Assembly: GCA_963771545.1 (NCBI GenBank)
Contig: CAVYTX010000002.1
Span: 2,046,001-2,110,000, forward strand
DNA from: CAKZLS01 sp963771545
Lineage (GTDB): Bacteria; Pseudomonadota; Alphaproteobacteria; Rhodospirillales; Defluviicoccaceae
Length of the DNA stretch: 64,000 bases
Direction: 5' to 3'
In this document: piece by piece, positions 35,627 to 45,388 of the stretch
How the letters are laid out: each line of letters begins with the position of its first letter
Position numbering within the stretch: position 1 is the stretch's first letter
The notes under the pieces: generated by a model
The model's database searches: none
What the model was told of the DNA's origin: nothing
The model's input: only the letters and a program-made list of their open reading frames with translations
Program-made: the position numbers and the translations under genes

Positions 35627-38105
35627 TTATACCAACCCTCGTCCGTTTCGGCTTCCACGATCTCAGCATCAGCGAGCTGGTTACGACGCTGACCGAGCTC
35701 ATGGCCATGGCGGCGCCGGCGATGGCCGGGCTCAATAGTCCGCTGGCCGCCAGCGGAATGCCGATGACGTTGTAGATGAACGCCCAGAACAGGTTCTGCC
35801 AGATTTTCCGCCAGGTGGCGCGCGACACGTCCAGGGCCGCGGCCACCAGCCGGGGGTCGGAACGCATGAGGGTCACACCCGCCGTCTCCATGGCCACGTC
35901 GGTGCCGGTGCCCATGGCGATGCCGATATCGGCGGCGGCCAGCGCCGGCGCGTCGTTGACGCCGTCGCCGACCATGGCGACCACCTTGCCCTGGCTCCGC
36001 AGCTCTTCGGCCACGGCCACCTTGGTCTCGGGGCGGACGGAGCCCTGGAACCGGTCGATCCCAAGATCCCGGGCTATGGCGGCGGCGACCCGTTGGGCGT
36101 CCCCCGACAGCATCAGCGTCTCGATGCCGCGGTCCTTAAGTTCGGCGACGGCCTCGCGCGCTTCCGGCCGCGGTCGGTCGGCGATGCCCATGACGCCGGC
36201 GATCCGTCCGTCGATGGCGACGACGATGGCGGTCTTGCCGTCCGCCTCCAGCGCGTCCACCGATTCCCGGGCCTGGGCGGCGTCGATGTCCTGGGCGCGC
36301 ATCAGGGCGGTGTTGCCGATGACCACCCGGCGTTCGCCCACCGAGGCGGTCACGCCGAGACCGGTGTGCGATTTCAGGCCCCGAGTAGCTTCGGGCGTTA
36401 CGCCGCTCCCGCGCGCCTTCTCCACCACCGCGCGGGCCAGCGGATGCTCGCTTCCCGCCTGGACGCCGGCGGCCACGGCCAGAAGCTCGCGTTCGTCGAG
36501 GCCAAGCGCGACCACGTCGGTCACCACCGGGCGGCCTTCGGTCAGGGTCCCGGTTTTGTCGAAAATCACCGCGTTCACGCGATGGGCGCGCTCCAGCGCC
36601 TCCACGTCCTTGATGAGGATGCCGGCCTTGGCCGCCGAGCCCGTCCCGGCGACGATGGCGGTGGGGGTGGCAAGGCCGAGCGCGCAGGGGCACGCGATCA
36701 CCAGGACCGACACCGCCGCCAGCAGCGCGGCCTCGAAGGTCCCGCCGGCGAGCAGCCAGCCGGCCAGCGTGACCGAGGCGATGGCGATGACGGTGGGGAC
36801 GAAAATGGCGCTGATCCGGTCCACCAGCCTTTGCACCGGCGCCTTGCCCGCCTGGGCGTTCTCCACCAGGCGGATGATGCGGGCGAGCGTGCTGTCCTCG
36901 CCCACCGCCGTGGCGGCAACGCGTATCAATCCGGTACCGTTGATGGCGCCGCCGGTCACCGTGTCCCCCGCCGCGCGCGGCACCGGCAGGCTTTCGCCGG
37001 TGATCAGCGATTCGTCCAACTCGGTTTCGCCCTCGACGATCTCGCCGTCCACGGGGATCCGCTCGCCGGGACGGACAATCACGATATCGCCCCGGACCAC
37101 CTCGGAGATGGCGATCTCGGCCACCTCGGCGCCGCGCTCCACCCGCGCGGTTTCGGGTCTCAGCGCCATGAGCTCGTGAATGGCGGCGGTGGTGCCCCGT
37201 TTCGCCCGCGACTCCAGCCACTTGCCGGCCAGCACCAGGGTGATGATCACGGCGGCGGCCTCGAAATAGAGATGCCCCTCCGCCGCCTCTCCCAGGTTCA
37301 CCAGCATGGCGAGGCTGAACAGATAGGCGGCGCTGGTCCCCATGACCACCAGCAGATCCATGTTGCCCGAGCGCGCCTTGAGGGCGCCCCACGCGCCGCG
37401 ATAGAACCGCGCCCCGGCCCAGAACTGGATCGGGGTGGCCAGCGCCACTTCGGCGTAGGGCGAAAGCACCATCGGCAAGCCGGCCGCCATCGCCACCATC
37501 TGCGCCACCAGCGGCACGGTCAGCGCCGCCGATACGCACAAGACCATCAGATCGCGGCGCTGAGCCTTTCGCTGTTCTTCGTCGCGCGCCCGGTCCTGGG
37601 CGCGGCGGGCTTCGGCGTCGCCGGTTCTCAGCGTGGCCTTGTAGCCCGCTTTTTCCACCGCGCCGACGAGACGAGCGGTATCCAAACGCGAGTCGGAGAG
37701 ATCCACGTCGGCCCGCTCCATGGCGAGGTTCACCTCGGCCGCCGCGACACCGGGCACGCCCCGCAGCGCCGCCTCCACCCGGCCCGCGCAGTTGGCGCAG
37801 GTCATGCCGCCGATATCGAGGCTGACCCGCGTGGTTTCCACGCCATAGCCGGCGGCCCGTACCGCATTGGCCATGGCGTCGGTGGTGACGCGATGGGGAT
37901 CGAAGGCGACGTCAGCGCGGGCCAGGGCGAAATTGACGGTCGCCGATGCGACGCCGGGAACGGCGTTCAGCGCCCGCTCCACCCGCGACGCGCAGGCGGC
38001 GCAACTCATGCCGTCCACGGCGAGCGTCGTCGCGGCTTGGTTTTCAAGCGCGGATCGGGTTGCTTCAGTGACGTCGGTAGCGGTCGCCGCCGATGGCGCG
38101 TCCAT
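35610..38105 (-). CDS. copA: Cu(I)-exporting P1B-type ATPase
   Basis: The 831 residues carry two heavy-metal-associated domains (GMSCAACASR and GMTCANCAGR), eight predicted TM segments, the metal-site IACPCALGLATPT (CPC), the phosphorylation motif DKTGTLTEG, the SEHPLA nucleotide-binding motif and a GDGVNDAPAL hinge. It exports Cu(I) from the cytosol. The start at ATG 38103-38105 is preceded by AGGAGA. It leads the copA-cueR-cytochrome unit and is driven by the CueR promoter directly upstream. Confidence 0.97.
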   Translation of the reverse strand: MDAPSAATATDVTEATRSALENQAATTLAVDGMSCAACASRVERALNAVPGVASATVNFALARADVAFDPHRVTTDAMANAVRAAGYGVETTRVSLDIGGMTCANCAGRVEAALRGVPGVAAAEVNLAMERADVDLSDSRLDTARLVGAVEKAGYKATLRTGDAEARRAQDRARDEEQRKAQRRDLMVLCVSAALTVPLVAQMVAMAAGLPMVLSPYAEVALATPIQFWAGARFYRGAWGALKARSGNMDLLVVMGTSAAYLFSLAMLVNLGEAAEGHLYFEAAAVIITLVLAGKWLESRAKRGTTAAIHELMALRPETARVERGAEVAEIAISEVVRGDIVIVRPGERIPVDGEIVEGETELDESLITGESLPVPRAAGDTVTGGAINGTGLIRVAATAVGEDSTLARIIRLVENAQAGKAPVQRLVDRISAIFVPTVIAIASVTLAGWLLAGGTFEAALLAAVSVLVIACPCALGLATPTAIVAGTGSAAKAGILIKDVEALERAHRVNAVIFDKTGTLTEGRPVVTDVVALGLDERELLAVAAGVQAGSEHPLARAVVEKARGSGVTPEATRGLKSHTGLGVTASVGERRVVIGNTALMRAQDIDAAQARESVDALEADGKTAIVVAIDGRIAGVMGIADRPRPEAREAVAELKDRGIETLMLSGDAQRVAAAIARDLGIDRFQGSVRPETKVAVAEELRSQGKVVAMVGDGVNDAPALAAADIGIAMGTGTDVAMETAGVTLMRSDPRLVAAALDVSRATWRKIWQNLFWAFIYNVIGIPLAASGLLSPAIAGAAMAMSSVSVVTSSLMLRSWKPKRTRVGINDERG

Positions 38106-38130
38106 GTCTCGTCTCCTGCCTATCACCTAA

Positions 38131-38161
38131 TATATGAACCTTCCAGTCACTGGAAGGTCAA
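38131..38161 (-). promoter_or_regulatory. copA promoter with 19-bp spacer
   Basis: On the minus strand the -35 TTGACC (38156-38161) and -10 CATATA (38131-38136) are 19 bp apart, the extended spacing typical of MerR-family-activated promoters. The -35 shares bases with the stop codon of the upstream glycosylase gene. Confidence 0.85.
38138..38158. promoter_or_regulatory. CueR operator
   Basis: Perfect inverted repeat ACCTTCCAG-N3-CTGGAAGGT, matching the CueR box consensus and lying in the spacer of the copA promoter. Confidence 0.92.
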
Positions 38162-38838
38162 GGGGCATGAGGTGATACTCGCGGAATTCGAGCCGACGAG
38201 CCGCGCGCCGCTAGGTAGTGCGACCATAGCATCCGGGCGGCGACTGAACGCCAAGGCGCCCATTCGAGGGCCAGGGCGCGCTGTTCGTCCCTTGTCGGAA
38301 GCCGTTCCAGGCCCCTGACCTCGCGCAGCGCCGCCGCCAGCGCCAGGTCGCCCTGGGGCCAGACGTCGGGACGCCGCAGCGCCATGAGGTAATAGATATC
38401 GATGCTCCACGGACCCAGCCCGGGGACCGCCAGCAGGGCCTCGCGGCCCGCCGCGTCCGGAGCCTGGGCCACCCAGGCGAGGTCGAGGGTTCCATCGAGA
38501 ATACGCGCGGCGAGGCCGAAGCAATAGGCGGCCTTCTGCCGGGTCAGGCCGAAGTCCCTCAGCCCCGCTACGTCCATGGCCTGGATCTTTTCAGGCGTGA
38601 CGCCGCCAAGGTGGAGATCGAGGCGGCTATACGCCGCGCGCGCCGACGCCAATGACACCTGTTGTTCGAGGATGATGTGGACGAGGGTCGGGAACCCAGG
38701 CTGGCGTCCCCACAGGGGCGGCTCGCCCAACCGTTCGAGAATGCGGGCGAGATCGGGATCCAGATCCGCCAACCGCCGAGCCCCCTCGCGGAGAGAAGCC
38801 TGGGTCAGCATTCGGGGCGTCTTGCTTGCGGATGTCAT
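38158..38838 (-). CDS. DNA-3-methyladenine glycosylase, AlkA-like
   Basis: The 226 residues have the HhH-GPD fold: HIILEQQVSLASARAAY, helix-hairpin-helix VPGLGPWSIDIYYLMAL and catalytic Asp in VWPQGDLALAAAL. It removes alkylated purines. The start is the ATG at 38836-38838. Its TGA stop (38158-38160) overlaps the copA -35 and operator, so readthrough from this gene may also reach copA. N-terminal AlkA domain is short compared with E. coli AlkA. Confidence 0.92.
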   Translation of the reverse strand: MTSASKTPRMLTQASLREGARRLADLDPDLARILERLGEPPLWGRQPGFPTLVHIILEQQVSLASARAAYSRLDLHLGGVTPEKIQAMDVAGLRDFGLTRQKAAYCFGLAARILDGTLDLAWVAQAPDAAGREALLAVPGLGPWSIDIYYLMALRRPDVWPQGDLALAAALREVRGLERLPTRDEQRALALEWAPWRSVAARMLWSHYLAARGSSARIPRVSPHAP

Positions 38839-38919
38839 TGCCACCGCCCACTTGGAGACTGAAGCACAACGCGCGTATCTCGCGCTATTTACGTTAGACG
38901 TTTTCAATGGGAGGGCGGA

Positions 38920-39518
38920 ATGAAAATCCTTGTGGCGGGCGCGTCGGGCACGATCGGGCGGGCGGTGGCGGCGGAACTGGCGCCGCGCCATGACATCATT
39001 GCCGTCGGGCGCGCGTCCGGCGACGTGACCATGGATATCACCGACGAAGCGTCATCCGCGCGGCTTTCGAGACCATCGGGCCGGTGGACGCGGTGGTGTC
39101 GGCCGCCGGTCATGTGAAGTTCGCGCCGTTCGCGGACATGCACGCCGCCGACTACGACATCGGCCTCAAGGACAAGCTGATGGGGCAGGTCAATCTGGTC
39201 CTCATCGGGCGCGACTTCATCGCCGACGGCGGCTCCTTCACCCTCACCACCGGCGTGCTCGACAGCGATCCCATCCGCATGGGCTCGTCGGCGTCCATGG
39301 TCAACGGCGCCGTCAACGCCTTCGTCGTGGCGGCGGCCATCGAAATGCCGCGCGCCACGCGGATCAACGCGGTCAGTCCCGGCGTCATCACGGAAGCCAT
39401 GGAAGACTATGCGCCATTCTTCCGAGGCTTCGAGCCGGTGCCGGCGGCCCGCGCCGCCCTGGCCTACGCCAAAAGCGTGGAGGGCGCCCAGACCGGACAA
39501 GTTTACCGGGTCGTCTGA
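38920..39518 (+). pseudogene. short-chain dehydrogenase, frameshifted
   Basis: The N-terminal frame (MKILVAGASGTIGRAVAAEL, the nucleotide-binding GxxGxxG) leaves frame near DEAS. The rest continues in another frame (IRAAFETIGPVDAVVSAAGH, then SPGVITEAMEDYAPFF). One indel at about 39048-39055 would give about 199 residues. SDRs of this small type without a YxxxK are NAD(P)-dependent reductases of unknown substrate. Confidence 0.88.
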
Positions 39519-39724
39519 CCTCAAATGCCCTCCGCTCTCCGGACGCACCCCGCAATCTAACGCTGTTTGCGAAATTCATGGCGGTGTGAACCACTTCACA
39601 GAACTCTTCACTCCAAAGCGGCTACGATTGCTGTGTCCATATCGAGGGGCCGTGCGCATCCAGGATTGGCCGGTCCTGGGAGGAATGTCGCTAAGCGACG
39701 CGTTTCGACACAAGGGGGGAAGTC

Positions 39725-40135
39725 ATGACCACGGTAGAGGCCCTCGAGGGTTTGATGCTCGTGAGTTTTTCCGTGAGCTGGTACTGGTCCATCGCCAAGA
39801 TGTTCAAGACCAAGGTGGCCGCGGGCAAGAGCCTCAATTTCGTCGTGATGATCTGCTTCGGCTATGTCTTGGGCATCAGCTCGAAACTGGTCGCGTGGCG
39901 GGAGATGGGCGAGCTCAGCCCGCTTATCTGGGTTTATTCGTGGAACCTGCTGGTGACAACGTTCGACGCCATGCTGGTGGTTCGCTACTCGCGGACCCCG
40001 GCTCCGCCGGCTCGGCTTCCTTCGCCCGCGCCGATGGCCTCGACGCTGTGTTCGCCACCGGCGGAACCCATCGAACCCGTCTCCGAGCAGCGGCGGCCGG
40101 CGGTGGCGCCGGCAACGACGGTGCCGGTAATGTAA
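39725..40135 (+). CDS. small PQ-loop-like membrane protein
   Basis: The 136 residues have three hydrophobic segments (about 8-26, 40-58, 68-88) followed by a Pro-rich cytoplasmic tail. The core WYWSIAK, TKVAAGKSLNF, FGYVLGISSKL recalls half a PQ-loop/SemiSWEET unit, but the PQ dipeptide itself is absent. AAGGGGGGAAGTC precedes the ATG. It is paralogous to 45002-45388: I count 60 identities over the first 90 residues. It flanks the giant tyrosinase-like gene on its left. Confidence 0.75.
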   Translation: MTTVEALEGLMLVSFSVSWYWSIAKMFKTKVAAGKSLNFVVMICFGYVLGISSKLVAWREMGELSPLIWVYSWNLLVTTFDAMLVVRYSRTPAPPARLPSPAPMASTLCSPPAEPIEPVSEQRRPAVAPATTVPVM

Positions 40136-40267
40136 TCACCGCAAGGCTTCCCTGAAATGAAGCAAAGAGTTTTGAACCGGCGCAGCGTAACGAGGGAAAA
40201 AGGTCATGTGCGTTCCGCACCGCCGACCACTTACGCATCCAACACAACTAACGGAGGATGTTGAGTC

Positions 40268-43200
40268 ATGGTAGCCACCGGAAGCAACTACATCAACTTC
40301 GTTTCCGAACTGATCTATGGCGACTTGGGTGTGGGTGAATTGGGCACCCCAGCGCCTGCGGGAGCGACGAACCACATCCATTGGACCCGGGACAACATTC
40401 CGAACTCGGTGTCGACGACGGTTACCGGCAACGCGTTCCTTGCCCATCACCTCGACTACATGTTGAGCCGGTACGAGGCGTGGCGCAGCAAGTACTTCTT
40501 GACGCCGGTGCGGCCGTGGGACGGTCAGAGCGCGATGGACAACGAGCAATCGGCAACGGTACCGGGAGCCGGTCCGCTACCCGCCACCACGGAGGCGTTG
40601 GGTACCAGCGTTCGACAGTATTACAACTCGACGTACCGAATCAGCGCCACGGACGAATTGGAGGATGAGGTCAAGGCTCCGTATAGCTATCGGTACTGGG
40701 CATTCGTGAAATGGGCCAGCGATTTGCGTAAGCGGGTGCTCGGGCAGCCGGTCATACACGTGCACAAGGTCTTTGACCGCGACGGGACGGTGCTCTCGGA
40801 AAAGGATTTCACTGACATCTTCCACCAAGTGCATCACGTTTGGCATCCCAACGGCCCCGTCGGCTCAGGCTGGACGACAGCAACGCCGTTCTTCAAAACA
40901 AGTGTTGGCCAGCACATCGGCAAGAAGGAGATCAGCCGGACCCAGGTCGGGGCCGAGTTCTTCACTTTCCACCGCGACCACATCGGACTATTCGACCGCT
41001 GGCTCGTCAGGACGGGGCAGGAGATCATCCCGTCCATCAATACCTGCGCCCACGATACCGACCCGAACGATCCGCCGCCCGCCGGGGTGGATTCTGATTT
41101 TTCCGGTTATCCGCACATCGAGGACTGGTCGACAAACCCGCCGACCGTGATCTTCAATGATGTCCATACGACCTACTGGGAAAGCGACCTGAGCGAGCTC
41201 GCCAATCTCGGTGAGTTGGGACAACTCTTCGCAATGGACTTCAATCAATTCCCGATCATCCCCGTTGCCGGTGTCTCGGATACCGGATACCACGGCACCG
41301 GTCACGTCCTCAACGCTGACCTGTTTCCACCGGTCGACAACAACCATTCCCCCCGCTTCTTTGCTTGGCACGGTTTCAATGACGACGTGTGGGTCAAACG
41401 GGAACCCAGGTTCGAAACGTTTCAACTCGTGCAGTCCGACAACTCGGACTTCCCCGAGCCCGGAACGCTGACCGTTCTACGAGACCTGATCGCCAGCACC
41501 AACTCGGTCGAACCGTCACTGGGAGTCTCCGGCATCGACCTGTCCACCGGCCAGGGCGCCTTGCGGGTCAAGCTCAACGTACGCCCGGACCCCTTCGGCC
41601 GAACACTGGACCTCATGCTCACCTGCGAAGTGCTGCGAGAATCCAGCGGAACGTCGCCTGTGATTTCGGCCACGAGGACTCTGTCGCTGATCCCGAGCGG
41701 CTCGCCCACGGGAACTGAACGCTTGCAAGCCACCGATTTCTTTGAGGATTTCGTTTTCGACGGCTCCGCCGGCGCTGTCGACGGCGACATCGATGGCCCG
41801 TTCCAAGCCGACAATGCGCTGTTCTCACCCACGCCCGTCGGATTCAAGAACAGCTGCATTCGTATTACTGGCTATTTGACCTGCCGAGCCTTGCCCGACG
41901 GCACGATCCCCACGGTGTCTGGAACCGTTTCAAGTGCCGGCCTCACGGTAACCGGCGCGGGCACGAGCTTCACCGGCCAACTTCGGCAAGGCGACCTCAT
42001 CCGTGCCAATGGGCAAGTCCGCATGATTACCGGCATCGGCAGCAACACCTCGCTTACCCTGCTCGAAGCCTTCAGCCCCGACCTGCCGGCCGGCACGGCT
42101 TACGAACGCTTGGACGGGTTCGATCACGAGTCGGTCTCCGAGATCGCAATGATCCAGGAAAAAGACCCACCCGACATCACGACATACCTCGACCGCAGCA
42201 CCTTCAGCATCGAGCAGGTAGCCGCGGCCGGCACGACGGTCTTCGATTCGTTTTACATCGTCTTGCAGGACCGAACCTCTCGGCCGTTCACGATCGTGTG
42301 GCCCGCGGACGTCGAGCCCGCCCTCTACGGACTGATCGCGCCACCGGTGTACGCGGCGGGTCTGTACACCGACCTAGCCCACGCCCCGACCGTCGAACTG
42401 CGGGATGCCGCGACCGATGCGCTCATTCCGGACGTGACGGTGGAGGCGACTTCCGTTCAGCCGGAAGACCCCAGCCTGCATCCCGCTGTTTCGCAGCGCG
42501 TCACCTTTCCGTGCCGAGTCACTTTCTCCGGTCAGGGAGCCTTTGCCGGGCTGGTCAATCCCGGCGATGCCAAGGACGTAAAGGTGGTGGTCACCGCCAC
42601 CGACCGCTCGGGCAACCGCGTCACCGATGACAGCCTGCGGGTACGCTTGCAGTTCAACCCCAACCCCTACATGCTCGACGGCCCCACTCACTGGCTCAGC
42701 CTCGACACCAGGGTCTTTCAGATCCAGGAGGGACAGGCCCGCTTCGGTGTAGCCGCCGGCTGGACTGACCCCAACACGTTCATCCAGCAGGTGATCGCCA
42801 ATTTCCGTTCAGGCGGGGGTACCGCCGGCGGAGAAACCTTCGATAGCTTGCCCACAGACCAGGGCGCCGCCAAGCTCGAATATTCCACCTCGGTCGGTGG
42901 TAGCAACATCCACAACTTCGCCCTGGCACAAGTGCGCCTGCAAAGCGCGTCCGGACTCTCCGATCTGCGGGTCACCTTCCGTATGTTCCGCTGGGGCACG
43001 GCCAGTGTGGAGTTCAACGACACGCTCGCCTATCGCTCCGCTACTTCCGGTATCGGCTTATTGGGCCGCACGAGTTCGGATGAGCTGGCCTCAATTCCTT
43101 TTTTCGCCGAGCCGCGGGTGGCGACGTCGGCCGACATGGACACCCAGTTGGACCCCTCTAACCTGTTCAGCTTCGGCGCGACAGGAGGTTCGGAAGCGCG

Positions 43201-44827
43201 AAGTTTCTTCGGTGCCTATGTGGACATCAATCAGCCCACGCCGCGTTTTCCGCCAACCTTCACAGGCGACGGTCCATTCGGGGCCGGCTTGCAGACAATT
43301 CGTGACCTGTTGGAGGACCATCACCAGTGCATGGTCGTAGAGTTGCTCCACGCCGGCGACCCGACCGTGTCCGGTTCTACACCGGGAAACTCGGACAACC
43401 TGTCGCAACGCAACCTGCTCATCGTTCAGACCGCCAACCCGGGCTCGGAAATCACCCGTACGGTCCAACATGCCTTCAACATCGATTTGACCCGGAGCCT
43501 GAAACGGCCGAGGGTAGACCCCGTACCCATCGTCGACCCGATTCACTTGCATCATTCTCACCCCTCTCACGCGCGCCCAATCGATACGGGCGAAAACCAC
43601 TCGGGCGAAAACCACTCAGAGGGGCTGTCCCTGCTCCAGAACTGCTGCGAGGAAATCGAAGTTCTCCCCGCGCGTCCCGCTCGGAGCCGGAGCACACACG
43701 GAGACTTGCACGCGGAAATGGCCCACTTGGACGAGAGCTGGTTGGCTCAATCCCCCGGAGTGTTAAAAAGGGCAAAGGTGCGGCTCAAAGACAAGATCGA
43801 GACCCAACGGCGGTGGACCTTCGACCTTGAGCGCTGGAAGTCCACGACCGGGTTGGACGAGTTGGTGTTCTTCTGGAACGACCTGCCGAGAGACGCGGAG
43901 GTCGAGCTCTTTCTGCCGGGAGCCAACGTGGAGGAAATCTTCAACTTCCGAAGCCTCCGGCATGCGCCGCGCACGGCGAAGATCGTGGATTCGCAAACGC
44001 TTCGGCTCTTCCCCACCGGAACCACTTTCCTACCGATCGCCCACTCGTGGGGTGACAACCTTTCCGGGCTGCTGAAAGTCAAACTGCCCGCCGGTATCAA
44101 GAAAGGCCAACGGTTCAAGGTCGACGTCGTACAGATGCGCGCCGACGAGGCCCGCACCCTTGGTGGCTTCCAGCTCAACATCCAGGTCGAGAAGGCCGTC
44201 GAGATCTGGGAGGCTGAACGCCGCACCCTCGAGTTGTTTCATAAACGCCTCAGCATCAAACCCACTACCGACCGCTGGTGGCCGATCACGGCGCGTCAGG
44301 TCGAATTTCTTCGCGCACGCGGCAAGGGTCTGGTCGACTTGGCCAATTCGGAAAATCCCGGGGCGGAACCCATCGTCTGGACAGATCCCACCCATGTTCA
44401 AAACGGCAAAAAAACACGCGTCGTTTTGGAGAAAATCCAGATCACCGATGACCGAGAGCCCTTCTTCAAAGGCAAAGGCGAGTTCCGCTTTTTCGCAAAG
44501 GCCTGGACGCCGGACAACGGTGGGATTCTGAGCAAGCGGGTCTTTCCCGAACGCGGTTGTTTCAAACTGAGCGACTTGCCCGGCACCAACGAAGTCGTGC
44601 TGGACACGGTGCTATTCGAGGACTGGGCCGAAGGAGAATTGGCCATCCAAGTGGGTGGATTCGAGTTGGACACCTTCGACCCCGACGATCGCCTCAATGA
44701 GTTCAAACGGGTATTCAACGGCGACCCCGCTGGTTGGACCGGGAGCTACGCCCCGACGGGCGGAGTCGTGGACCCACAGGACATGGATGGCTGGAAGATC
44801 TGGTTTAGGATCGAGCCCGCTGGATAG
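40268..44827 (+). CDS. giant tyrosinase-like putative type-3 copper protein, 1519 aa
   Basis: The ATG follows GGAGGATGTTGAGTC. The N-terminal ~400 residues carry tyrosinase-like histidine clusters. Candidate CuA ligands are His186, His189, His190, His193 and His235 in FFTFHRDHIGLFDRWL. Candidate CuB ligands are His342 and His346 (HGTGH, the H-x3-H pattern) and His368 in FFAWHGFNDDVW. The remaining 1100 residues hold Ser/Thr/Gly-rich beta modules (about 548-620 and others), a His-rich linker near 1094-1120 and a charged C-terminal domain (about 1150-1519). No signal peptide or RTX tail is visible. It is far longer than usual tyrosinases (300-600 aa). Hemocyanin- or catechol-oxidase-like activity is possible; function is inferred. 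Confidence 0.75.
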   Translation: MVATGSNYINFVSELIYGDLGVGELGTPAPAGATNHIHWTRDNIPNSVSTTVTGNAFLAHHLDYMLSRYEAWRSKYFLTPVRPWDGQSAMDNEQSATVPGAGPLPATTEALGTSVRQYYNSTYRISATDELEDEVKAPYSYRYWAFVKWASDLRKRVLGQPVIHVHKVFDRDGTVLSEKDFTDIFHQVHHVWHPNGPVGSGWTTATPFFKTSVGQHIGKKEISRTQVGAEFFTFHRDHIGLFDRWLVRTGQEIIPSINTCAHDTDPNDPPPAGVDSDFSGYPHIEDWSTNPPTVIFNDVHTTYWESDLSELANLGELGQLFAMDFNQFPIIPVAGVSDTGYHGTGHVLNADLFPPVDNNHSPRFFAWHGFNDDVWVKREPRFETFQLVQSDNSDFPEPGTLTVLRDLIASTNSVEPSLGVSGIDLSTGQGALRVKLNVRPDPFGRTLDLMLTCEVLRESSGTSPVISATRTLSLIPSGSPTGTERLQATDFFEDFVFDGSAGAVDGDIDGPFQADNALFSPTPVGFKNSCIRITGYLTCRALPDGTIPTVSGTVSSAGLTVTGAGTSFTGQLRQGDLIRANGQVRMITGIGSNTSLTLLEAFSPDLPAGTAYERLDGFDHESVSEIAMIQEKDPPDITTYLDRSTFSIEQVAAAGTTVFDSFYIVLQDRTSRPFTIVWPADVEPALYGLIAPPVYAAGLYTDLAHAPTVELRDAATDALIPDVTVEATSVQPEDPSLHPAVSQRVTFPCRVTFSGQGAFAGLVNPGDAKDVKVVVTATDRSGNRVTDDSLRVRLQFNPNPYMLDGPTHWLSLDTRVFQIQEGQARFGVAAGWTDPNTFIQQVIANFRSGGGTAGGETFDSLPTDQGAAKLEYSTSVGGSNIHNFALAQVRLQSASGLSDLRVTFRMFRWGTASVEFNDTLAYRSATSGIGLLGRTSSDELASIPFFAEPRVATSADMDTQLDPSNLFSFGATGGSEARSFFGAYVDINQPTPRFPPTFTGDGPFGAGLQTIRDLLEDHHQCMVVELLHAGDPTVSGSTPGNSDNLSQRNLLIVQTANPGSEITRTVQHAFNIDLTRSLKRPRVDPVPIVDPIHLHHSHPSHARPIDTGENHSGENHSEGLSLLQNCCEEIEVLPARPARSRSTHGDLHAEMAHLDESWLAQSPGVLKRAKVRLKDKIETQRRWTFDLERWKSTTGLDELVFFWNDLPRDAEVELFLPGANVEEIFNFRSLRHAPRTAKIVDSQTLRLFPTGTTFLPIAHSWGDNLSGLLKVKLPAGIKKGQRFKVDVVQMRADEARTLGGFQLNIQVEKAVEIWEAERRTLELFHKRLSIKPTTDRWWPITARQVEFLRARGKGLVDLANSENPGAEPIVWTDPTHVQNGKKTRVVLEKIQITDDREPFFKGKGEFRFFAKAWTPDNGGILSKRVFPERGCFKLSDLPGTNEVVLDTVLFEDWAEGELAIQVGGFELDTFDPDDRLNEFKRVFNGDPAGWTGSYAPTGGVVDPQDMDGWKIWFRIEPAG

Positions 44828-44882
44828 GTGAATTCACCAGCTCCGGCGGACGAAGGATAGGAGCACGCACTCGAGGATTATC

Positions 44883-44910
44883 GGGCCGCCGGGCGCTTGA
44901 CCGGCGGCCC
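44883..44910. terminator. possible terminator hairpin after the tyrosinase-like gene
   Basis: GGGCCGCCGG and CCGGCGGCCC are perfect 10-bp arms around an 8-base loop. No downstream T tract, so intrinsic termination is uncertain. Confidence 0.4.
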
Positions 44911-45001
44911 CGCCAAACAATTCCGGGCGCCGACCCGACCGAATCCACAACGTGTCCCGGAAATGAACGGCCATTCCGCGCGATCCTTGGGGGACTAGGT
45001 C

Positions 45002-45388
45002 ATGAGCACCATTGAAATTCTCCAGACGCTGATGTTCTTCGTCTTTTCAACCAGTTGGTATTGGTCCATCGCGAAGCTGCTCCGGACAAAGTCGGCGGCG
45101 GGCAAGAGCCTGAACTTTTCGTTGATGGTTTGCATCGGCTATGGCCTGGGCATCGCCTCGCTTGTCGTCGCCTGGAAGGAGGGCGGCGAACTGAACCCGC
45201 TGATATGGGTCTTTGCCTGGAACCTGCTGGTCACGATCTTCGACGCCGCGCTCGTAGTCCTCTATACGCGCTCCCTTCCGGCGCCCATGCCCCGGTCAAC
45301 CGATGACGGGATCGAATCGTCGCGCATCTGGAGAACCCCACCTTCGCCCATGCCACCCGGATTGACGGCGCGCCGGCACGATCGCTGA
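45002..45388 (+). CDS. small PQ-loop-like membrane protein, paralogue
   Basis: The 128 residues mirror 39725-40135 in the first 90 residues (WYWSIAKLLRTK, AAGKSLNF, GYGLGIASLVVAW), then differ in a Pro/Arg-rich tail. It lies on the right side of the giant tyrosinase-like gene. A GGGGGACTAGGTC ribosome site resembles that of the left copy. Either a duplicated accessory gene of the copper protein or a shared boundary of an inserted cassette. Confidence 0.75.
   Translation: MSTIEILQTLMFFVFSTSWYWSIAKLLRTKSAAGKSLNFSLMVCIGYGLGIASLVVAWKEGGELNPLIWVFAWNLLVTIFDAALVVLYTRSLPAPMPRSTDDGIESSRIWRTPPSPMPPGLTARRHDR

Noticed and set aside
36093..38318. 741-codon antisense frame opposite copA
   Set aside because: His/Arg/Gly-rich shadow; the real gene is copA with all its motifs.
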